Source of the DNA: Butyrivibrio sp. XPD2006
Lineage (GTDB): Bacteria > Bacillota > Clostridia > Lachnospirales > Lachnospiraceae
Assembly: GCF_000420865.1 (NCBI RefSeq)
Contig: NZ_ATVT01000013.1
Span: 50,334-114,333 of the forward strand
DNA length: 64,000 bases
Reading direction: 5' to 3'
Below, one piece after another: positions 1 to 7,755 of this stretch (its first letter is position 1; the number at the start of each line of letters is the position of its first letter). A program made the position numbers and the translations under genes. The notes under the pieces are model-generated. The model was not told where the DNA came from. It did no database searches and worked only from the letters and a program-made list of their open reading frames with translations.

Positions 1-730
1 TGGAAAGTGTCTTTAAGTCGCTCTCGGGGCGAATGCGCACTTCTCTGATATAGGTTGCGGGAACTTCCTCCATCCATACGGTCTGCCAGATTCCGCTCTG
101 ACAGGTGTAGTACATTCCGCCTCTGCGCAGGGTCTGCTTGCCTCTTGAATGATAAGAGGAGTCGCTGGTATCGGTAACTCTTACCATCAGTGTGTTGTTC
201 TCAAAAGCTCTTTTGTCTGCTGAGAGATTCAGCTGATCGGTAATATCGATGGTAAAAGGAAGATAGCCTCCGCTGTGAGATACAACAAAGGTATCGTTTA
301 CAAAGATATCCGCAAACTGATCAACAGCTCCGAAGTGAAGCAGGATCCTTGAGTTTTCTTCTTTTCTTGTGATGGTGGGAAGAGCTCTTTTGTACCAGAG
401 ATACTGGTTTGGCTCAAGACGCCTTTCTACTCCGGAGAGCATAGACTCGGGAGAGAAGGGTACAAGTATCTGACCGTCAATCTGTGACGGGATCTGAACC
501 TCTTGTGAGCTGCTCTGACTCTCGTTTTCGGAATCTGTCGGCATGGGAACAATGCAGTAATCCCAATAGCCGTTTAAATTGATGTAGCTGTCCCTTACAA
601 ATTGTGGTCTTGGATATTCCTGAAGGACATGATCTTTATCAAGGTTTTCACCCCATGGGGTAAAGAGCCTGTTCAAAACGTCGTCTTCGTGTGGCTTATC
701 GATACTTCTTAGTGCATCAATGAGGTCCAT
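1..730 (-). CDS. Glycoside hydrolase family 2 protein, N-terminal part (runs off window)
   Basis: The reading frame starts at ATG 730 with AGGAAAGG eight bases upstream and stays open to the window edge, giving about 243 residues. It reads as the sugar-binding (jelly-roll) domain of family 2 glycosidases: a YPRPQFVRDSYINLNGYWDY block near residues 41-60, then PFSPES, LWYKR and GGYLPF blocks. Family members hydrolyse beta-galactosides, beta-glucuronides, beta-mannosides or related links. The substrate cannot be told because the catalytic TIM barrel lies outside the window. No signal peptide is seen, so the enzyme is probably cytoplasmic and acts on imported oligosaccharides. The DUF975 gene ends 20 bp upstream on the same strand, so the two may be co-transcribed. 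Confidence 0.85.
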   Translation of the reverse strand, partial: MDLIDALRSIDKPHEDDVLNRLFTPWGENLDKDHVLQEYPRPQFVRDSYINLNGYWDYCIVPMPTDSENESQSSSQEVQIPSQIDGQILVPFSPESMLSGVERRLEPNQYLWYKRALPTITRKEENSRILLHFGAVDQFADIFVNDTFVVSHSGGYLPFTIDITDQLNLSADKRAFENNTLMVRVTDTSDSSYHSRGKQTLRRGGMYYTCQSGIWQTVWMEEVPATYIREVRIRPESDLKTLS

Positions 731-750
731 ATATAAATTACCTTTCCTCG

Positions 751-1479
751 TTAGTTCAAATTTTCCTGACCTGCAGCCTTGGCTATCAGATCCTGATAGA
801 ATGCGCAGTTTGTTGCATTTCTGTAAACGCCGATCCAAAGCAGCGGAATAAACATCGTGATAATACCGAGCAGATACAGCGGAATGAAGGTTACATTCAG
901 GTAAAAGAGCCTGAAGATGTTGCCTTTCATCAATCGCCTGCTGGTGGCCAGAATTTCTTTTGCCGACCTGTCAGGGAAGTCGTGGAGAATATAGAATGAC
1001 TGGGAGTAGACCAGATTAACAACGATATTGATGATAAGTCCTATTCCCAGAAGAAAAACAGCAGCAGTCATGTCAGAGGATGCTCTGGTCGTAATGTATC
1101 TGGTCATGAAGATCTGTGCCGGAATACTCGCAATAAAATCAACAAGGACAAAGAGGGCCTGGATGGTAACCGCTTTCTGAGGCTGTTGCCTGAGACCGAA
1201 GAATATGTCGGAAGTTGATACCGGCTGTGAATACAGAAGATTCATGTACAGATAAGCTCTTCCGGACACAAGTACACCCAGAAGAATATTTATGATTATG
1301 GTGATTAAACTGTTGATGATTATTAAAAGAATACTTCTCGTGCCTGAAGGGGCCGAGAAGCCGGAGACCAGCAGCTGAATGGCCAGGATGGTCAGATTTG
1401 CGCCGATCAGTGTTCCGTATTTTCCAAGTGACTTTTCTTTTGCGATAGCCTTAAGCTGCGCTGATGACAAGTAGTTCAT
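751..1479 (-). CDS. DUF975-like integral membrane protein
   Basis: This 242-residue protein opens with a short amphipathic stretch rich in Lys and Ala (LSSAQLKAIAKEKSLGKYG), typical of DUF975 proteins, then about five or six hydrophobic segments (roughly residues 23-40, 50-75, 105-125, 140-160, 195-225). DUF975 proteins are poorly characterised membrane proteins of Firmicutes. No catalytic motif is visible. The start at ATG 1479 has GGGGAG about 12 bases upstream. It lies in a same-strand series with the glycosidase downstream and the HExxH protein upstream, with gaps of 20 and 42 bp, so one transcript is likely. The function is unknown. Confidence 0.6.
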   Translation of the reverse strand: MNYLSSAQLKAIAKEKSLGKYGTLIGANLTILAIQLLVSGFSAPSGTRSILLIIINSLITIIINILLGVLVSGRAYLYMNLLYSQPVSTSDIFFGLRQQPQKAVTIQALFVLVDFIASIPAQIFMTRYITTRASSDMTAAVFLLGIGLIINIVVNLVYSQSFYILHDFPDRSAKEILATSRRLMKGNIFRLFYLNVTFIPLYLLGIITMFIPLLWIGVYRNATNCAFYQDLIAKAAGQENLN

Positions 1480-1521
1480 TAAAGTAAATGCTCCCCACTG
1501 CTAGATAACTCCTCCATGTGA

Positions 1522-2049
1522 TCATCCGGCGAGGTTCACATTCGCACCCAATAAGCCCTGCTTGTTGAGGTCTTTTCTCGCCTGAACATAAGGATTTTCT
1601 TCATTGCTGTATGCAATCTTGGTGCAGGTCTCTCCGCCTGCTACATAGGTGCGTCCGCATTCCGGACACACTGCTGTCCTGATAGAAACTGAGGCCTGAA
1701 GGACCTTGCCGTTGTTCATGGCTGCATCCTTGTAGGCGTTGCTCACATGCTCTGCTTCATGACCACGAACTCTGGATGCTGCTGCTTGTGGGCTTATATG
1801 CTGCGCAGTCTTAAAAGAAACCATTTCGTCGGAACCGTCCTGATACTTGCGGTTCTTGCAGGTTTCACATTCTGCGGGAGAAACTCTTTTGCCCGGATTG
1901 GCCTTGGTGGATTGTCCGGGATTTAATATGGCCTTGGGGGCTTCGCCTGCTGCTACTGCAGTTGATGCTGCAGCATAAGCGCCGGTCGACATGCCCATTG
2001 CATATGAACTGTTATATGCTCCGTATCCACTTATTGCACCGATACCCAT
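1522..2049 (-). CDS. Putative metalloprotease-like protein with HEAEH motif
   Basis: The 175-residue protein has a low-complexity Gly/Ala/Tyr-rich N-terminus (about residues 1-50), a CETCKNRKYQDGSDE block near 63, then the HExxH-type motif GHEAEHVSNAY near residue 98, then a CPECGR pair near 130. HExxH is a zinc-protease signature. The arrangement resembles the SprA-related family (PF12118), whose function is not settled. The Cys pairs suggest a structural zinc or disulfide. ATG 2049 is preferred over the upstream GTG 2055 because AGAGG sits six bases before the ATG but abuts the GTG. No signal peptide is visible. Protease activity is an inference from the motif only. Confidence 0.55.
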   Translation of the reverse strand: MGIGAISGYGAYNSSYAMGMSTGAYAAASTAVAAGEAPKAILNPGQSTKANPGKRVSPAECETCKNRKYQDGSDEMVSFKTAQHISPQAAASRVRGHEAEHVSNAYKDAAMNNGKVLQASVSIRTAVCPECGRTYVAGGETCTKIAYSNEENPYVQARKDLNKQGLLGANVNLAG

Positions 2050-2079
2050 AGGCACCTCTCTTCCATGCCTGACCGGATC

Positions 2080-2427
2080 TCAGTCGTCCAGCGGGACTCC
2101 TAAATCCTTAAGCATGTCGTCAAAGCTTACGCCGTTCATCTGCTCTGAAACTGCATTCAGCTGAGCTCTGTACTCGGGATCGGTGAGGACTGTGTGAAGG
2201 TCGTAGGCAAATACGCCGTATCCTACAATGATTCCGATCGTACCGTAGATGATGGCTTTCTTGGCCTGAGGAAGGAGCTTCTCTAAAGTTCCCTTGCTCA
2301 GGATTGCGAGAACAATGGCTATTCCTCCAATTACAACACCTAAGTTCAAAAACAAACAAAGGGGTATGGAAGCCAACCCCATCACCAAAGCAGTACCTGC
2401 TAAAGCTAAATGCCCGTCATTTCCCAT
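2080..2427 (-). CDS. Small membrane protein, DUF4190-like
   Basis: This 115-residue protein has two hydrophobic segments early (about residues 8-45, apparently two helices) and one near 65-80, followed by an acidic C-terminal tail ending PLDD. The pattern of small residues in paired helices resembles DUF4190-type membrane proteins, but I do not recognise the family with certainty. The start is ATG 2427, with GAGG about ten bases upstream; TTG 2430 is one codon earlier. It is the first gene of the minus-strand group, 30 bp before the HEAEH protein, and has its own promoter-like sequence at 2465-2493. Confidence 0.55.
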   Translation of the reverse strand: MGNDGHLALAGTALVMGLASIPLCLFLNLGVVIGGIAIVLAILSKGTLEKLLPQAKKAIIYGTIGIIVGYGVFAYDLHTVLTDPEYRAQLNAVSEQMNGVSFDDMLKDLGVPLDD

Positions 2428-2464
2428 CAAAACTTTTCCTCACAAAACCTCATTCTTACTATAG

Positions 2465-2493
2465 ATGTTACACTAAAAGCGTGTTTTTTTCAA
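2465..2493 (-). promoter_or_regulatory. Promoter of the minus-strand 2427-to-1 gene group
   Basis: Read on the minus strand, TTGAAA and TAACAT are separated by 17 bases, upstream of the small membrane protein gene. The -10 is weak (four of six matches). It is back to back with the tex promoter. Confidence 0.4.
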
Positions 2494-2516
2494 TGTTTGA
2501 GGGGTGTCGGGGAGTC

Positions 2517-2546
2517 TTGAAAAGTGTCCGAAATGCTTGGTATAAT
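2517..2546 (+). promoter_or_regulatory. tex promoter, extended -10
   Basis: TTGAAA at 2517-2522 and a perfect TATAAT at 2541-2546 with an 18-base spacer. A TG dinucleotide one base before the -10 makes it an extended -10 promoter. Transcription would start near 2553, about 85 bases before the tex start codon. Confidence 0.7.
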
Positions 2547-2637
2547 ATGGGAGTGCGCATTGTTTATGAAAAATTAAGTTAAATTTCCTACAGTATTTAT
2601 GCGCACTTCAAAGCAAAACAGGTTTGGAGAGGATTTT

Positions 2638-5514
2638 ATGGACATTGTTTTAAAGATCAAAGAAGAACTAAATGTTGAGAAATGGCAGGTTGAGGCAGCA
2701 GTCAAACTTATTGACGAGGGCAACACAATTCCTTTTATTTCTCGATATAGAAAGGAAGTCACCGGATCGCTCAATGACGAACAGCTCCGTAATCTCGATG
2801 AGAGACTCAAATATCTGAGAGGCCTTGAGGAGAGAAGAGAGCAGGTCCTTGCATCAATTGAAGAGCAGGGCAAGATGACAGATGAGCTCAGAGCCAGGAT
2901 TGTTGCGGCTGAGACCATGGTGGCTATCGAGGATCTTTATCTTCCTTACAGACCAAAGAGAAAGACAAGAGCTTCAGTGGCAAGAGAAAAAGGTCTTGAG
3001 CCACTGGCAGAGATACTGCTTGCACAGGAGACCAATAAGCCGCTTCTTGACGAGGCAGCAGCATTTGTCGATGCAGAAAAAGGTGTGGAGAACGCAGCGG
3101 ACGCCCTTCAGGGCGCTATGGACATCATCGCTGAGGATGTGTCTGACAACGCTGATTTCCGTACATATATCCGTGAGGCAACTATGGAGAAGGGCGTGCT
3201 CACCAGTAAAGCCAAGGATGAGAAGGCCCAGTCCGTTTATGAGATGTACTATGACTATGAGGAGCCCATCAGCAAGGTGCTTGGACACAGAGTGCTGGCC
3301 CTTAACAGAGGAGAGGCTGAGAAGTTCCTTGTGGTTAAGATTGTGGCACCTGAGGAGCAGATCCTTCAGTTCCTTAACAAGAAGATGGTAAAGAATGAGA
3401 ACCCGATCACTACTCCTGTTATCGAGGAGATCAATCAGGATGCTTATGAGAGACTCATTGCTCCTGCAATTGAAAGGGATATCAGAAATGAGCTTACTGA
3501 GAAGGCTGAGGACGGAGCCATAACTGTCTTTGGCAAGAACCTCACTCAGCTCCTTATGGCACCGCCTATTGCGGGAAAGACAGTACTGGGATGGGATCCC
3601 GCCTTCAGAACCGGCTGTAAGCTTGCTATCGTAGATCCTACAGGTAAGGTTCTTGATACCAAGGTCATCTATCCTACAGCTCCGCAGTTTAAGGTTGAGG
3701 AAGCCAAGGCAGATCTCAAGAAGCTTATTGATAAATATGATGTTGATCTTATTTCAGTCGGAAACGGAACTGCTTCACGTGAGTCTGAGCAGGTAATCGT
3801 TGAGCTTATCCATGAGCTTGACAGACCTCTTCAGTATGTCATTGTCAATGAGGCAGGAGCTTCTGTTTATTCTGCAAGTAAGCTGGCTACAGAGGAGTTC
3901 CCTCAGTTTGATGTTGGACAGAGAAGTGCAGCATCTATCGCAAGAAGACTTCAGGATCCGCTTGCTGAGCTTGTTAAGATCGATCCTAAGTCCATCGGTG
4001 TTGGTCAGTATCAGCACGACATGAATCAGAAGAAGCTTGGAGAAACACTTGAGGGCGTAGTAGAAGACTGCGTTAACAAGGTTGGTGTTGATCTTAATAC
4101 TGCTTCGGCACCGCTCCTTCAGTATATTTCAGGTATCAGTAAGGTTATTGCCAAGAATATCGTTGACTACAGAGAAGAGCACGGTAAGTTCGAGAGCAGA
4201 GCGGACCTTCTGAATGTTCCAAAGCTTGGACCAAAGGCTTATGAGCAGTGTGCAGGATTCCTCAGGATAGCAGACGGTGAGAATCCTCTTGATGCAACAA
4301 GTGTGCACCCTGAGTCTTATGAGGCAACTTTGAAGCTTATGGATAAGCTTGGCATTACATTTGATGATGTAAGAGCGGCTCAGAAGAACGCAGCTAAGGC
4401 TGCACTTGAGAAGCCGGCAGCCAAGGCAGAGGACAAGCCGCGTCCACAGAAGAAACCCAAGCAGGTGGTTATCAGGAATACTTCTACAGCTATGGGAGCA
4501 GCACTTGCTGCAGCCCTCGCAGGAAGTAATCTTGCAGTGGTTGAGGATTCAAATGACGCAAAGGGCGGCAAAGGCCAGAAGGCACAGAACGGTAACGGGG
4601 CTTCGGTAAGCGGAGCACAGACCGGGGCAGCATCAGGAGTCGGAAGTCTTTCCAGGAAGGTTTCCGAGTCAGATAAAAAGAAGCTTGCCGAGGAGCTTGG
4701 AATCGGTGAGATCACTCTTACTGATATCCTCTCAGAGCTTGAGAAGCCTTCAAGAGACCCTCGTGAGAGCATGCCTGCTCCAATTTTAAGGAGCGATGTC
4801 CTTGAGATGAAGGACTTAAAGCCCGGTATGGTTCTCAAGGGAACTGTAAGAAATGTTATAGACTTTGGTTGTTTCGTAGATATAGGTGTTCACCAGGACG
4901 GCCTTGTACATATTTCGCACATCACAGACAAGTTCATCAAGCATCCGCTTGAGGCTGTCAGCGTAGGCGATATCGTAGACGTTCAGGTTCTTGATGTTGA
5001 ACTTGATAAGAAGAGGATCTCTCTTACCATGAAGATCCAGGATCCTGCCAAGGTAGCTGCCGAGGCAGCAGCCAAGGCTGCCGAGAGAGGCAAGAGTGGA
5101 GCCGGCAAGTCAGGCGCTTCAGGGGCTTCGGGATCCGGCAAGTCCGCAGGAAGCGGAGATGCTGCAAAAGCCGCAGCCAAGAAGGTTTCAGTCGTAGATC
5201 AGCTCGCCAAGGAAGCCGGCATCAAGAGAACAGCTCCCGCCAAGAAGGCAGCTTCTGCCGGTGAAGGCGCTGCTGTAAAGAGCACGGGCGCTGCAACATC
5301 ATCTGCTCGCAGACCTGCAAACGCTGATGTACCTGCTACATCATCAGCAAGAAGACCTGCTTCTGCATCCGGCGATGCGCCTGCTACATCATCAACAAGA
5401 AGACCGGTGTCTTCATCCGGCGATGCACCTGCCGCAGCTTCTGCCGGCGATGCAGCACCCAAGAAGTTCAAGAAGAAAGGTATCGTAATCTTCAAGGGTA
5501 ACGCCAACGACTGA
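2638..5514 (+). CDS. tex: Tex family S1 RNA-binding transcription accessory protein
   Basis: Tex proteins bind nucleic acid and associate with transcription and RNA turnover. The 958-residue product has the Tex N-terminal HTH region (IPFISRYRKEVTGSLNDEQL near 25-45), the YqgF/RNase H-like core (LGWDPAFRTGCKLA near 317), helix-hairpin-helix motifs near 491-551, and an S1 domain near 727-800 (GMVLKGTVRNVIDFGCFVDI). ATG 2638 follows GGAGAGG by five bases and matches the family start; ATG 2599 has no such site. At about 958 residues it is much longer than the usual 700-780. The excess is an Ala/Lys/Gly-rich linker (about 581-690) between HhH and S1, and an Ala/Ser/Lys tail (about 808-958) with near-repeats around SSARRP. 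The additions may be disordered nucleic-acid-binding arms. Confidence 0.95.
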   Translation: MDIVLKIKEELNVEKWQVEAAVKLIDEGNTIPFISRYRKEVTGSLNDEQLRNLDERLKYLRGLEERREQVLASIEEQGKMTDELRARIVAAETMVAIEDLYLPYRPKRKTRASVAREKGLEPLAEILLAQETNKPLLDEAAAFVDAEKGVENAADALQGAMDIIAEDVSDNADFRTYIREATMEKGVLTSKAKDEKAQSVYEMYYDYEEPISKVLGHRVLALNRGEAEKFLVVKIVAPEEQILQFLNKKMVKNENPITTPVIEEINQDAYERLIAPAIERDIRNELTEKAEDGAITVFGKNLTQLLMAPPIAGKTVLGWDPAFRTGCKLAIVDPTGKVLDTKVIYPTAPQFKVEEAKADLKKLIDKYDVDLISVGNGTASRESEQVIVELIHELDRPLQYVIVNEAGASVYSASKLATEEFPQFDVGQRSAASIARRLQDPLAELVKIDPKSIGVGQYQHDMNQKKLGETLEGVVEDCVNKVGVDLNTASAPLLQYISGISKVIAKNIVDYREEHGKFESRADLLNVPKLGPKAYEQCAGFLRIADGENPLDATSVHPESYEATLKLMDKLGITFDDVRAAQKNAAKAALEKPAAKAEDKPRPQKKPKQVVIRNTSTAMGAALAAALAGSNLAVVEDSNDAKGGKGQKAQNGNGASVSGAQTGAASGVGSLSRKVSESDKKKLAEELGIGEITLTDILSELEKPSRDPRESMPAPILRSDVLEMKDLKPGMVLKGTVRNVIDFGCFVDIGVHQDGLVHISHITDKFIKHPLEAVSVGDIVDVQVLDVELDKKRISLTMKIQDPAKVAAEAAAKAAERGKSGAGKSGASGASGSGKSAGSGDAAKAAAKKVSVVDQLAKEAGIKRTAPAKKAASAGEGAAVKSTGAATSSARRPANADVPATSSARRPASASGDAPATSSTRRPVSSSGDAPAAASAGDAAPKKFKKKGIVIFKGNAND

Positions 5515-5621
5515 TGGCTTGGTAAGTGAGGTTGGGCTTTGGCAGTGATTGTAAGATTATCGATATAGATAATGATTTGTTGCGACTATACGGCTGTCAA
5601 TAAACCTTTTATGCAAGTTTT

Positions 5622-5655
5622 CCCCGCGGAGCCTTGGCCCCGCGGGGCTTTGTTT
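5622..5655 (+). terminator. Rho-independent terminator after tex
   Basis: CCCCGCGG and CCGCGGGG form an 8-bp GC stem around a 10-base loop, followed by CTTTGTTTT. It lies about 110 bases after the tex stop. Confidence 0.75.
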
Positions 5656-5680
5656 TGCCTTTTGAGTATCGCGGGGCTGT

Positions 5681-5737
5681 TAGGCTTCATCATCGGCGTT
5701 AGGCTTCATCATCGGCGTTAGGCTTCATCATCGGCGC
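5681..5737. repeat. Three 19-bp tandem repeats
   Basis: TAGGCTTCATCATCGGCGT is repeated at 5681, 5700 and 5719 with one mismatch in the third copy, followed by a partial fourth unit (TAGGCT). It lies in the gap between tex and the nuclease element. No gene is visible in it. Confidence 0.85.
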
Positions 5738-5769
5738 TAGGCTGAGTTGAAGCTTGCGCAAGGGTGTCT

Positions 5770-6010
5770 TTTCTACCTATACGTTAAAAAGTAGCCTATG
5801 GGCGTAGAAAGCCAAGGCGATAAAAATTTGCACAAGAGGTTTTTTTCTACCTATACGCTAAAAAGTAGCTTGTGGGCGTAGAAAGCCAAAGATGGGTTTC
5901 TACCTATATCGCAAAAAGTGGCTCGTGGGCGTAGAAAATTCGCCTGTTTTTATTAAATGCCCAGATTTCTTTCTCCATATATCACCCAAAGTACCCTATG
6001 GGCGTAGAAA
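5770..6010. repeat. Left inverted arm: four 41-bp hairpin-ended repeats
   Basis: Four units of exactly 41 bp lie at 5770-5810, 5844-5884, 5897-5937 and 5970-6010. Units begin TTTCTAC and end GTAGAAA, so each can fold with a 7-bp terminal stem. The fourth unit is more divergent. The right half is well conserved (GTAGCCTATGGGCGTAGAAA in unit 1), and GCC-TATG-GGC gives a small inner hairpin. Spacers are 33, 12 and 32 bp. The arm is the inverted counterpart of 7064-7302, spacers included. With the tandem repeats and the tex terminator it fills the 512-bp gap between tex and the nuclease gene. Confidence 0.9.
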
Positions 6011-6026
6011 ATAGACATTGATCTTT

Positions 6027-6818
6027 TTAGAGGAAATATTTTTGAACTATTTCTTCAGCGTCTAAGAATACGAATGGATGGGTACTATCCTCATAGGTTA
6101 TGATCATTGTGCGCCCGGGAAGGTAACCGGCTCGGATATAGCGATACATTTTATAATCGATGGTATTTTGGTATCCGGGATCGTCACAACGTCCAAAGTG
6201 TTCCCAAAGAATAATCTTATGTGTTTTTGGGTGCATTATCGTAAAGTCTGTTGCTATCGGAGAACCATAGATATCGTGTATTTCTTCATACCTGTAAGGT
6301 ATATTATGAGAGAAAAGAGATTGTGCTATATCTGCTTCGGATTTTGAACGGACCATTTCTCCTTTGGGGGCTGGATGAATCAAATGCTCCGGATGATCTG
6401 TACTCTTCTCATATGGAGCATATTCCCATTCATCAGCAATTGAGTTTTCGATCACTAGCAATTCTCTATATGGAGAATCTGTCCCGAGCATATCGTAGTA
6501 GCTTTCATTCTTTCTGTGTTTTAAGTAGAATTCAATGCACTTTAACTCGTTTTTCTTGTCGATCAGAGCCCTGGATAAATACATTTTCTGTGCGAGCAGC
6601 TTTGCTTCTTTTATGTCTTTCTTTTTTGTCAAAAGAGTGCGAATTCTTTCCCCATTTATAAATGATTGTTTGAAATAAGTTATATAGGTTTTACCATTTT
6701 TCATCTGTCTGTGGTAAACCAAAGTTTCTTCAGGCATTGATGATAGTTTTTTCTCTATTTTTTTGATGTCTGCTTCAAGCCTCTTTTTACGATCGATAAA
6801 ATAAGTTGTTTGATCCAA
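6027..6818 (-). CDS. PD-(D/E)XK-like nuclease family protein inside inverted repeat arms
   Basis: The 263-residue protein has a charged, probably coiled-coil N-terminus (about residues 9-30), a basic middle, and a C-terminal half with VRSKSEAD near 156-163, an acidic RYEE at 176-179, DFTI at 191 and a WEHFG block at 205-209. The order E...D...(W)E resembles PD-(D/E)XK restriction-like folds. The lysine of the classical ExK motif is replaced by His-Phe-Gly, so catalysis is not certain. It starts at TTG 6818, with AAGGA about 11 bases upstream. It lies between two inverted 41-bp repeat arrays, its stop only 17 bp from the left one. It may bind or cut these repeats. No partner gene is present. 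Confidence 0.6.
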   Translation of the reverse strand: MDQTTYFIDRKKRLEADIKKIEKKLSSMPEETLVYHRQMKNGKTYITYFKQSFINGERIRTLLTKKKDIKEAKLLAQKMYLSRALIDKKNELKCIEFYLKHRKNESYYDMLGTDSPYRELLVIENSIADEWEYAPYEKSTDHPEHLIHPAPKGEMVRSKSEADIAQSLFSHNIPYRYEEIHDIYGSPIATDFTIMHPKTHKIILWEHFGRCDDPGYQNTIDYKMYRYIRAGYLPGRTMIITYEDSTHPFVFLDAEEIVQKYFL

Positions 6819-7063
6819 TTATTCAATTCCTTTCATAAATAATACATGTGTTGAAATGTTCCTGCGACAGCAGGTAGACACTCGGGCGCCATCTGAGCAG
6901 AATGCTTTTGATGAAACGCTGCAACAGAATATATCAAATGAGAATATACATGTAAATAGATTTGGACCAATCTTAAACAAATCTTAAGAAATTAACACTA
7001 TTACATACAAATATTACTGTTTAAGAAATGAAATGAAATAATAATAAAGCAGCCATATTTATT

Positions 7064-7302
7064 TTTCTACGCCCATGGGGTACTTTTGGTGATATATGGA
7101 GAAAGAAATCTAAGCGTTTAATAAAAACAGGCGAATTTTCTACGCCCACGAGCCACTTTTTGCGATATAGGTAGAAACCCATCTTGGGCTTTCTACGCCC
7201 ACAGGCTACTTTTCGGCGTATAGGTAGAAAAAACCTCTTGTGCAAATTTCCATGCCCCGGCTTTCTACGCCCATAGGCTACTTTTTAACGTATAGGTAGA
7301 AA
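7064..7302. repeat. Right inverted arm: four 41-bp hairpin-ended repeats
   Basis: Units of 41 bp at 7064-7104, 7137-7177, 7190-7230 and 7262-7302 are reverse complements of the left-arm units in mirrored order. Spacers of 32, 12 and 31 bp match the left-arm spacers (for example 28 of 32 positions in the 32-bp spacer). The gap 6819-7063 before it is AT-rich and presumably holds the nuclease promoter; no clear -35/-10 pair was seen. Confidence 0.9.
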
Positions 7303-7325
7303 AATCCTAATCTACACATTCATGT

Positions 7326-7359
7326 GCCGGGCCAAGCCAAAGAATAGCCGGGCCAAGCC
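7326..7359. repeat. 13-bp direct repeat between the nuclease element and metK
   Basis: GCCGGGCCAAGCC occurs at 7326-7338 and 7347-7359. Nothing else is recognised between 7303 and the metK promoter. Confidence 0.7.
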
Positions 7360-7420
7360 GGGAAAAGCTCCTTGTAACCTGTGTTAATGGTAAATTAAGA
7401 AATAATTTCAAAATCTACTA

Positions 7421-7449
7421 TTGATTTTATCAAGCCATTAATGTATTAT
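7421..7449 (+). promoter_or_regulatory. Promoter of metK
   Basis: TTGATT at 7421-7426 and TATTAT at 7444-7449, separated by 17 bases. The predicted start near 7456 places the riboswitch about 48 nt into the transcript. Confidence 0.6.
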
Positions 7450-7503
7450 TGCTTAACGGACACGAAATATCGATGTCACGGTAACTACATATTTTTAAAT
7501 GTT

Positions 7504-7635
7504 CTCTTATTCAGAGTGGTGGAGGTACATAGGACCTGTGAAGCCACGGCAACCCCTTGACATAGATCAGGAAGGTGCCAACCTGAGCGTGCAACTTTCG
7601 AGGCCGCAAGGCCGAGATACAACGAGCAATAAGAG
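7504..7635 (+). promoter_or_regulatory. SAM-I (S-box) riboswitch aptamer
   Basis: The closing P1 stem pairs CTCTTATT with AATAAGAG. Inside are the conserved S-box blocks: CAGAGTGGTGGAGG, GAAGCCACGGCAACC and GGTGCCAACCTG, followed by a GCAA-capped helix (GGCCGCAAGGCC). It lies directly upstream of metK and before an intrinsic terminator. When SAM is bound, S-box leaders favour termination, so SAM would repress its own synthesis. Confidence 0.96.
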
Positions 7636-7654
7636 GATCTGAAACTAATCAGTT

Positions 7655-7697
7655 CCGCTTGTTTGTGTCATGCACGCACCAAACAAGCGGTTTTCTT
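7655..7697 (+). terminator. Riboswitch-controlled intrinsic terminator
   Basis: CCGCTTGTTTG pairs perfectly with CAAACAAGCGG across a 14-base loop and is followed by TTTTCTT. It is the expression platform of the SAM-I riboswitch, ending 58 bases before the metK start. Confidence 0.93.
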
Positions 7698-7755
7698 ATG
7701 TTCTGATATGGCATTGCCATATCGCCAAGGCGCAGAACGCCAGAAAGGAAAAAGA

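Larger units (their letters stand above)
5770..7302. mobile_element. Candidate repeat-flanked nuclease element (1.5 kb)
   Basis: Two inverted arms of 241 and 239 bp, each with four 41-bp units, enclose about 1.05 kb holding a single gene (6027-6818). The arms match in unit length, unit order and spacer sequence, so one arose by inverted copying of the other or they are kept alike by recombination. No known transposase is present and no target-site duplication was identified. Calling it mobile is inference from this architecture. Confidence 0.5.

Noticed and set aside
2304..2582. 92-codon plus-strand frame upstream of tex
   Set aside because: It overlaps the minus-strand membrane protein and both promoters, has no ribosome site and no recognisable sequence.
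5770..6010. Possible CRISPR array from equal-length repeats with spacers
   Set aside because: Only four units per arm, spacers of 33, 12 and 32 bp, and the spacers are the same in the inverted right arm, so this is a duplicated block. No cas gene is present.
7021..7245. 74-codon open frame on the minus strand
   Set aside because: It lies inside the right repeat arm and its peptide only reflects the 41-bp units. No ribosome site.
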